A stretch of DNA of 14,017 bases, from assembly GCA_032250675.1 (NCBI GenBank), contig JAVVEY010000074.1, positions 1 to 14,017 on the forward strand, read 5' to 3'. A model generated the notes under the pieces. The model searched no databases, was not told the origin of the DNA, and saw only the letters and a list, made by a program, of their open reading frames with translations. The stretch comes from Gaopeijia sp032250675. GTDB taxonomy: Bacteria > Gemmatimonadota > Gemmatimonadetes > Longimicrobiales > Gaopeijiaceae. The position numbers and the translations under genes are program-made. Shown here piece after piece: positions 9,573 through 14,017 of this stretch (positions are counted from its first letter, which is position 1; each line of letters begins with the position of its first letter).

Positions 9573-10567
9573 GATGGAGCAAGCTGCTCTCCCTCCCCCA
9601 TGCGCCGCAACCACGCGACGGTGTCCTCGAGCCCGCGCGCGAGGGGGGTGCGCACCTCGTAGCCGAGATCGGCGCGCGCCGCCTCGAGCGAGGCGAGCGA
9701 GTCGCGCACGTCGCCCGCGCGCGCCGGACCGTGCACCGCCTCCACCCGCGCGCCGGTGAGGCGGCGCACCTCGGCCCAGAGGCGGTTGATCGAGATCCGC
9801 TCGCCGCACCCCACATTGAAGACCCGTCCGGCCACCCGCTCGGCGGGACGCTCGGCGGCGAGGAGGTTGGCGTGCACGGCGTTCGAGACGTGCGTGAAGT
9901 CGCGCGTCTGCTCGCCGTCGCCGTCGATCGTCGGCGCGGTCCCGGCGAGGGCGTGCCGCACGAAGAGGGGGACGACCGCCGCGTACGGCGAGTCGGGGTC
10001 CTGACGCGGCCCGAAGACGTTGAAGTAGCGGAGCGCCACCGTCTCGAGCCCCCACACCGCGTGCCACGCCGCGCAGTAGTGTTCACCGGCGAGCTTCGCC
10101 ACCGCGTAGGGGGACTTCGGGGTGCCGGTGTCCGCCTCGCGCTTGGGGAGGGTCACGGTGTCGCCGTACGCCGAGCTCGACGCCGCGTAGACGAAGCGCT
10201 CCACCCCACCGCGCCGCGCCGCGTCGAGGATGTTCAGCGTGCCGGTCGCGCAGGCGGCGTGGGTCGCCGCCGGGTCGGCCACGCTCCGGGGTACCGAGGG
10301 GATCGCCGCCTGGTGAAAGACGGTCCGCACCCCCTCGACGGCGCGCGCGCACGTCGCCGGATCGACGACGCTCCCCTCCACGAAGTCGATCGCGCCCGCG
10401 TCCCCATCCGCGTCCCCGTCCCCGTCGAGGTGTGCGAGATTCGCGCGCGACCCCGTCGAGAGGTCGTCGAGCACGCGCACGCGCCATCCGCGATCGAGGA
10501 GCGCGGTGACGAGGTGCGAGCCGATGAAGCCCGCGCCCCCCGTGACGAGGGCGAGCCCGGCACTCAC
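9569..10567 (-). CDS. NAD-dependent UDP-sugar 4-epimerase, WbpP/UDP-GlcNAc type
   Basis: This 332-residue extended short-chain dehydrogenase inverts C4 of a UDP-hexose. The N-terminal NAD-binding loop is TGGAGFIGSH (9-18); FHQAAIPSVPRSVADP (85-100) is the family segment; YAASSSAYGD (127-136) carries the catalytic Ser; and SPYAVAKLAGE (152-162) holds the Tyr154-x3-Lys158 pair. RYFNVFGPRQDPDSPYAAVVP and GDGEQTRDFTHVSNAVHANLLAA closely follow the WbpP/WbgU pattern, favouring UDP-GlcNAc/UDP-GalNAc over UDP-glucose/UDP-galactose, although I cannot exclude the latter. An acidic repeat DGDGDADGDAG at about 49-59 is inserted in a surface turn after the cofactor-binding strand. The GTG at 10567 is the start: it overlaps the upstream stop as GTGA, and residues before it are not conserved. 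Confidence 0.9.
   Translation of the reverse strand: MSAGLALVTGGAGFIGSHLVTALLDRGWRVRVLDDLSTGSRANLAHLDGDGDADGDAGAIDFVEGSVVDPATCARAVEGVRTVFHQAAIPSVPRSVADPAATHAACATGTLNILDAARRGGVERFVYAASSSAYGDTVTLPKREADTGTPKSPYAVAKLAGEHYCAAWHAVWGLETVALRYFNVFGPRQDPDSPYAAVVPLFVRHALAGTAPTIDGDGEQTRDFTHVSNAVHANLLAAERPAERVAGRVFNVGCGERISINRLWAEVRRLTGARVEAVHGPARAGDVRDSLASLEAARADLGYEVRTPLARGLEDTVAWLRRMGEGEQLAPS
10399..10427. repeat. Low-complexity GTCCCC repeat inside the epimerase gene
   Basis: On the plus strand GTCCCC/ATCC units follow one another with small variations. On the coding strand these give GAC/GGG/GAT codons and the acidic DGDGDADGD stretch. Related family members lack this insertion in my recollection, so it looks like a local in-frame expansion. 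Confidence 0.55.
10564..10567 (-). promoter_or_regulatory. GTGA stop-start overlap
   Basis: The GTG start of the epimerase (10567-10565) and the TGA stop of the UDP-glucuronate decarboxylase (10566-10564) share bases. This implies translational re-initiation and supports GTG as the real epimerase start. Confidence 0.8.
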
Positions 10568-11523
10568 AGCGTCCTCGCCTCCGCGTCGCCGCGCTCCACC
10601 CGCTCCCGGAACCACGGGATCGTCGAGCGCAGCCCCTCGCGGAGCCCCACCGCGGGCTCCCACCCGAGCACCTCGCGCGCCACCGCGATGTCGGGACAGC
10701 GCACCTTCGGATCGTCGGCGGGAAGGGGGAGCTCGGTCAGGCGGCTCGCGCTCCCCACCTCCTCGATCACGATCTCGGCGAGCTCGCGCACCGTGAACTC
10801 GCCCGGGTTGCCCACATTCACCGGCTCGCTCCGGTCGGAGTGGAAGAGGCGGAAGATCCCCTCGACTTCGTCACTCACATGGCAGAAGGAGCGCGTCTGC
10901 GAGCCGTCCCCATAGAGGGTGATCTCCTCGCCCCGGAGCGCCTGCACGATGAAGTTGCTCACCACCCGCCCGTCGCCCGGGCGCATCCGCGGGCCGTAGG
11001 TGTTGAAGATCCGCACGATGCGCGTGTCGAGCCCGTGCGCGCGGTGGTAGGCCATCGTCATCGCCTCGGCGAAGCGCTTCGCCTCGTCGTAGCAGCCGCG
11101 CACCCCCACCGGGTTCACATGCCCCCAGTACGACTCGGGCTGCGGGTGCACCTTCGGATCGCCGTACACCTCGCTGGTGCTCGCCAGGAGGAAGCGCGCG
11201 CCGTGTGCCTTCGCGATCCCGAGACAGTTGTGCGTCCCGAGACTCCCCACCTTGAGCGTCTGGATCGGCATCTCGAGGTAGTCGACGGGCGAGGCGGGCG
11301 AGGCGAAGTGGAGCACCCCGTCGAGCCGCCCGCCGAAGGTGATCGGCTGCGAGATGTCGTGCTGGACGAAGGAGAAGCGCGGGTGCGCGTCGAGGTGTGC
11401 AAGGTTCTCGCGCGAGCCGGTGATGAAGTTGTCGAGCCCCACCACCTCGTGCTCGGCGGCGAGGAAGCGGTCGACGAGGTGGGAGCCGAGGAAACCGGCG
11501 GCGCCGGTGATCAGAACGCGCAT
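10564..11523 (-). CDS. uxs: UDP-glucuronate decarboxylase (UDP-xylose synthase)
   Basis: This converts UDP-glucuronate to UDP-xylose with bound NAD, supplying xylose for a surface glycan. The 319-residue product is a short, soluble UXS. The NAD loop is TGAAGFLGSH (6-15); LDNFITGSRENL (30-41) and HDISQPI (55-61) follow; HFASPASPVDYLEMPIQTL is the hallmark UXS segment; STSEVYGDP (115-123) and the catalytic Tyr145-x3-Lys149 of GCYDEAKRFAEA follow. RIFNTYGPRMRPGDGRVVSNF and YGDGSQTRSFCHVSD are also typical. dTDP-glucose dehydratases share the fold, but the SPASPVDY and RMRPGDGRVV segments point to UXS. It is the first gene of the minus-strand run, ending in a GTGA overlap with the epimerase. The ATG at 11523 is chosen for the conserved MRVLITGAAGF; no good Shine-Dalgarno precedes it. 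The UDP-glucose dehydrogenase that would make its substrate is not in the window. Confidence 0.93.
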   Translation of the reverse strand: MRVLITGAAGFLGSHLVDRFLAAEHEVVGLDNFITGSRENLAHLDAHPRFSFVQHDISQPITFGGRLDGVLHFASPASPVDYLEMPIQTLKVGSLGTHNCLGIAKAHGARFLLASTSEVYGDPKVHPQPESYWGHVNPVGVRGCYDEAKRFAEAMTMAYHRAHGLDTRIVRIFNTYGPRMRPGDGRVVSNFIVQALRGEEITLYGDGSQTRSFCHVSDEVEGIFRLFHSDRSEPVNVGNPGEFTVRELAEIVIEEVGSASRLTELPLPADDPKVRCPDIAVAREVLGWEPAVGLREGLRSTIPWFRERVERGDAEARTL

Positions 11524-11550
11524 GCGGGGTGGGTCACGGGGATCGGGTGA

Positions 11551-11781
11551 GCGAGGAGGATCGGGCGCGGCAGCGGGATCTTCAAGGAATCGAGGATCCG
11601 CGCAATCGGCAACTCCGCCGGCGTCATCGTGCCGAAGGAGAGGCTCGAGGCGTACGACTTCAAGGAGGGCGACGCGGTCTTCACCTCCCTCCGCCTCGCC
11701 GCGGGCGAGATGACGCTCGAGGAGGTGATCACCGGGATCGAGGGCGTCGTGCACGATCATGCGTGCACCGCGTCGGGGTAG
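11551..11781 (+). pseudogene. MazE/AbrB-type antitoxin remnant without a start codon
   Basis: Reading the plus strand from the in-frame stop at 11548, a 76-codon frame contains RIRAIGNSAGVIVPKERLEAY then DFKEGDAVF, which is the swapped-hairpin AbrB/MazE DNA-binding motif (IGNSxGVxxPKExLE...KEGDxV). The tail GEMTLEEVITGI resembles the toxin-binding end seen in MazE/PemI-like antitoxins (TLEELLxGI). No ATG, GTG or TTG exists in frame before the motif, and the stretch between the DNA-binding part and the tail is short. No toxin gene follows on this strand. I read it as a decayed antitoxin left in the intergenic region between the divergent uxs and decarboxylase genes, rather than an active gene. 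The motif match is by eye. Confidence 0.6.
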
Positions 11782-11828
11782 ATTGCAGGACCGGAAGCCC
11801 GAAGACTCATATCCCCCCTTTCTCGATC

Positions 11829-11833
11829 GGAGG
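11829..11833 (+). promoter_or_regulatory. Ribosome-binding site of the decarboxylase
   Basis: GGAGG lies 6 nt before the GTG at 11840. It selects that GTG as start over the in-frame ATG at 11759, whose extra residues are arginine-rich and unlike the family. Confidence 0.75.
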
Positions 11834-11839
11834 CGATCG

Positions 11840-13385
11840 GTGCAGGACTCCCCCCTCAATCTCTCACCCGAGGAGATGCGTCGCCTCGGGCACGCCCTCG
11901 TCGACGCGGTGGTCGATCGGTGGGACGGACTCGACGAGGCAGCCCCCTGGGCCGGAGCCCCCCGCTCGGAGCTCGAACCCCGTTTTCGCGCGCCCTGCCC
12001 CGAGGCGCCCGGCGACGCCGACGACGCGCTCGCCCGGGCGGTCGAGGAGATCCTCCCGCTGGCGGGCCGGATCGACCACCCCCGCTTCATGGCCTTCGTC
12101 CCCTCCAGCCCCACCTGGGCGAGCCTCATGGGCGACTGGCTCGCCGCCGGCTTCAACATCTTCCAGGGGACGTGGCTCGCCTCGGCCGGCCCCAGCCAGA
12201 TCGAGCTGGTCGTCCTCGAGTGGTTCCGGGAGTGGCTCGGGATGCCCGAAGGCGCCGGCGGGATCCTCACCAGCGGCGGGTCGGCCGCCAACCTCATCGC
12301 CGCGGTCGCCGCGCGTCAGGCTGCGGTCGACCGGGGGGCCTCGCTCGACTCGCTGAGCGCCTACGTCGGCACGCTGGGGCATTCGTCGCTGGAGCGCGCG
12401 CTCCGGATCGCCGGCTACCCCGAGGCCGGCCTCCACCTCATCGAGAGCGACGCGCGGGGGCGGATGCGGATCGATCGCCTGGAGGAGCGAATCGCGGCCG
12501 ATCGGGCCGCCGGGCGGATCCCCGCCCTGATCGCCGCCACCGCGGGCGCCACCTCGACGGGAGCGGTCGATCCCCTCCCCGAGCTGGCCCGGCTGGCCGC
12601 CCGCGAGGCGCTCTGGCTGCATGTGGACGCCGCCTACGGCGGCTTCGCGGTCCTCACCGAGGAGGGCCGCCGGGCGCTCGAGGGGCTCGGCGAGGCCGAC
12701 TCGATCACCCTCGACCCCCACAAGTGGCTCTTCCAGACCTTCGAGACCGGGTGCCTCCTCGCTCGCGATCCCGCGCGTCTCGAGAACGCCTTCCGGGTCT
12801 TCCCCGACTACCTCCAGGACACCGAGCTCGGGATGGAGCATGTGAACTTCAGCAACCGGGGACTTCAGCTCACCCGTCGCTTCCGGGCGCTCAAGATCTG
12901 GATGACGCTCGAGGTGCACGGCCGCCGGGCGCTGGCCGAGGAGATCGCGAAGGGGATCGCGCGNNNNNNNNNNGATCCTCAAGAGCGGTTTCAAGAGCCG
13001 CATGCGCGAGGCCGAGCAGGGCCAGGAGGAGGCGTTCAGGGCGCTGGCCGACGAGATCGCGAAGGGGATCGCGCGCGGCCACCACGCCGAGGCGCGGGTC
13101 CGACAGACCCGCCACCTCGAGGTCCTCACCCCCTCCTCGCTCGGGATCCTCTGCTTCCGGGCGCGCCCCCGCCCGGGGATGACGCCCGAGGAGGTCGACG
13201 AGTGGAACCGCGACATCCAGGACCGCGTCGTGCAGGAGGGCACCGCGATGATCTCCTCCACCCGCATCGACGGCGCCTTCTCGCTCCGCATCTGCCCGAT
13301 GAACTGGCGCACCACCGAGGCCGATGTGGACGCCGTCATCGACCGGGTCGAGGCGCTGGCCTTCGAGACCACCCCGCGCGGGTGA
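11840..13385 (+). CDS. Group II PLP-dependent amino-acid decarboxylase, interrupted by a scaffold gap
   Basis: This belongs to the DDC/GAD/TyrDC family that decarboxylates amino acids. Landmarks from the GTG start: LTSGGSAANLIA (143-154), GTLGHSSLERALRIAG with ring-stacking His181, AATAGATSTGAVDP (232-245), HVDAAYGGF with Asp263, and DPHKWLF with Schiff-base Lys295. PDYLQDTE and GLQLTRRFRALKIW follow the pattern of bacterial aromatic-amino-acid-decarboxylase-like members. The C-terminus has GTAMISSTRIDGAFSLRICPMNWRTTEADVD. The substrate is not known; aromatic residues are more likely than glutamate. Ten Ns interrupt the gene at 12964-12973, and the frame after the gap is shifted. A 37-bp direct repeat flanks the gap at an offset of 112 bp; deleting 112 bp restores one 477-codon frame, the usual length of the family. 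The last 50 bp overlap an antisense antitoxin frame. Confidence 0.88.
12927..13075. repeat. Direct repeat of 37 bp flanking the scaffold gap
   Basis: Copies at 12927-12963 and 13039-13075 match at 36 of 37 bases (one G/C difference) and encode RALAEEIAKGIAR and RALADEIAKGIAR. The first copy ends exactly where the Ns begin. The 65 bases between the Ns and the second copy encode ILKSGFKSRMREAEQGQEEAF, which has no counterpart I know in this enzyme family. The pattern suggests that two contig ends with the same sequence were placed in tandem instead of being merged, or that a foreign tip was left on one contig. Confidence 0.85.
12964..12973. other. Assembly gap (10 Ns)
   Basis: Ten unknown bases mark a scaffold join of arbitrary length. 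The decarboxylase frame before the gap (codons from 11840) and after it (stop at 13385) do not agree across the stated 10 bases. Confidence 0.99.
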
Positions 13386-13542
13386 GGCTCGCGATCAACC
13401 GGTCGGCCGCGCCATTCCATTCGTCGAAGGTGGCGAAGGGATCCTCTGTCGGCTCCTTCTCGGCCTTGCGCAGGATGGCGTGATCTCCCTCGATCTGGTA
13501 CGTGACCTCGTCCCCCGGCGCCAGAGTGAGTGCCTCGCGCAC
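13336..13542 (-). pseudogene. AbrB-like antitoxin, N-terminally truncated
   Basis: The 68-codon frame opens at VREALTLAPGDEV, followed by TYQIEGDHAILRKAEKE and DPFATFDEWNGAADRLIASL. This is the second half of an AbrB/MazE-type swapped-hairpin domain plus the F-x-x-F-x-EW-x-x-x-AD tail typical of antitoxins paired with PIN or MazF toxins. The expected first strand (KGQVTLPK-like, about 12-15 residues) is absent in every frame upstream, and an in-frame TGA stands seven codons before the GTG. GGAGGAG at 13560-13554 could serve the GTG at 13542, so a shortened protein might still be made. The last 15 or so residues (TRAGWSRRPAPRPGR) are antisense to the decarboxylase end and look like read-through, so the C-terminus is probably not original either. 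Confidence 0.65.
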
Positions 13543-13616
13543 GGGTTGACGTTCTCCTCCGGGTCACGCAGCAGAGCCAGCACACGGGCCAGGTTGCCGG
13601 CGAGGTCCTCGCGGGA

Positions 13617-13632
13617 CGTTCCCGCGGGAACG
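13617..13632. promoter_or_regulatory. Perfect 16-bp palindrome between the toxin and antitoxin fragments
   Basis: CGTTCCCGCGGGAACG is its own reverse complement over all 16 bases, and a second imperfect palindrome (GCGGGA-CGT-TCCCGC) overlaps its left half. It lies between the divergent truncated antitoxin and PIN fragments. Dimeric antitoxins often bind palindromes in their own control region, so an operator is possible; chance is a real alternative in DNA this rich in G and C. Confidence 0.5.
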
Positions 13633-13641
13633 CGGAGACCC

Positions 13642-13980
13642 GTCGTCGGTCGACTCGGCATCCAGGTGCTGCAGGAGTACTACGTCACGGTCACGAGGAA
13701 GCTCGACCCTCCCCGCTCAGCGGAGGAGGCCCGCGAGGACGTGATCGCGCTCGCCGCCTGGAATCCCGTTCCGATCGACATCGACGTGATCGAGCGCGCG
13801 TGGGCGATCGAGGACCGCTTCGGGTTCTCCTGGTGGGACTCCCTGATCGTGGCTGCGGGCGTGGTCGGGCGCTGCGGCTACATCCTCAGCGAAGACCTCC
13901 AGGATGGGCAGGAGGTCGAGGGCCTCACGATCCTCAACCCGTTCCATCACGATCCGGCTTCGGTGCTCGATCGCCGATAG
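13642..13980 (+). pseudogene. PIN-domain toxin (VapC-like), N-terminally truncated
   Basis: The frame shows GIQVLQEYYVTVTRKLDPP, FGFSWWDSLIVAAGVVGRCG and ILSEDLQDGQEVEGLTILNPF, the middle and end of a PIN-type RNase toxin; the Asp of WWDSLI and the Asp of SEDLQ are two of the acidic active-site residues. The first 40-50 residues of the domain, with the first catalytic Asp (usually in a VDTN-like motif), are missing; the sequence upstream in frame is Arg-rich with no PIN resemblance. The first usable start in the recognisable part is GTG at 13666, too late for a working enzyme. It ends with TAG at 13978-13980. The fragment points away from the truncated antitoxin, whereas these genes normally follow one another on the same strand, so a rearrangement or a mis-joined assembly is likely. 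Confidence 0.75.
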
Positions 13981-14017
13981 CGGGGTCGCGAGGCGGTGCC
14001 GCGTCCACCCTCCCCCC
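13981..14017. other. Right edge, no feature seen
   Basis: The final 37 bases after the PIN fragment are GC-rich and end in a C-run. I see no gene or signal. Confidence 0.6.

Larger units (their letters stand above)
11524..11839. other. Divergent intergenic region, likely holding both promoters
   Basis: About 316 bp lie between uxs (minus) and the decarboxylase (plus), and both transcripts must start here or nearby. Most of it is the antitoxin remnant. The part right of the remnant (11782-11839) is AT-richer. TTGCAG at 11784-11789 and CATATC about 19 bases later could be a poor promoter pair for the decarboxylase; I give this little weight. Confidence 0.4.

Noticed and set aside
9573..10067. 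N-terminal extension of the TPR protein through the epimerase gene
   Set aside because: It lies in an alternative frame of a clear epimerase; the ATGA overlap gives a better start.
11524..12297. N-terminal extension of the UDP-glucuronate decarboxylase by about 258 residues
   Set aside because: The extension is antisense to the antitoxin remnant and the PLP decarboxylase, is low complexity, and the UXS family starts at MRVLITGAAGF.
12964..13040. A separate small gene or inserted domain after the gap (ILKSGFKSRMREAEQ...)
   Set aside because: Repeat geometry and frame restoration make a scaffold artefact more likely than a real insertion.

Overview
The window is GC-rich, bacterial and densely coded. 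A BamD-like outer-membrane lipoprotein, nucleotide-sugar enzymes for surface glycans, and a long SecA with inserts and an extended tail ending in a zinc motif point to a diderm (Gram-negative) bacterium. Gemmatimonadota or a related lineage known mostly from metagenomes would fit, but this is inference. A run of 10 Ns at 12964-12973 shows that this is a draft scaffold.

Layout: positions 11523 to 212 are one long minus-strand run. In transcription order it holds a UDP-glucuronate decarboxylase (UXS type), a UDP-GlcNAc/UDP-glucose 4-epimerase of the WbpP type, a cytoplasmic TPR protein, a small cupin, a TPR lipoprotein, a DegT/DnrJ/EryC1 sugar aminotransferase, a BamD-like lipoprotein, NadD, SecA and RadC. 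Spacing is tight: GTGA and ATGA 4-bp overlaps, an 11-bp overlap, and gaps of 4, 7, 31 and 55 bp. The only larger breaks are about 220 bp before the cupin, which holds a 13-bp tandem repeat, and about 116 bp between secA and radC. The first half makes activated sugars for a surface polysaccharide. The second half delivers and assembles envelope proteins (SecA, BamD-like) and includes one NAD biosynthesis gene.

To the right, on the plus strand, is a group II PLP-dependent amino-acid decarboxylase. It is interrupted by the scaffold gap and a 112-bp repeated offset that looks like an assembly artefact: removing it restores the frame and a family-typical length of 477 residues. On both sides of this gene lie remnants of toxin-antitoxin genes: a MazE/AbrB-like antitoxin without a start codon at 11551-11781, an N-terminally truncated AbrB-like antitoxin at 13336-13542 (minus), and an N-terminally truncated PIN-domain toxin at 13642-13980 (plus). 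A perfect 16-bp palindrome lies between the last two.

The left edge (1-211) has no recognisable gene, but carries two neighbouring perfect inverted repeats built from the same AAGTGGAA half-site, and a short tandem duplication. I see no RNA genes, CRISPR arrays or intact mobile elements. I did not find a convincing new multi-gene system. The most unusual items are the twin inverted repeats, the decayed toxin-antitoxin fragments around the decarboxylase, and the continuous sugar-to-secretion operon.
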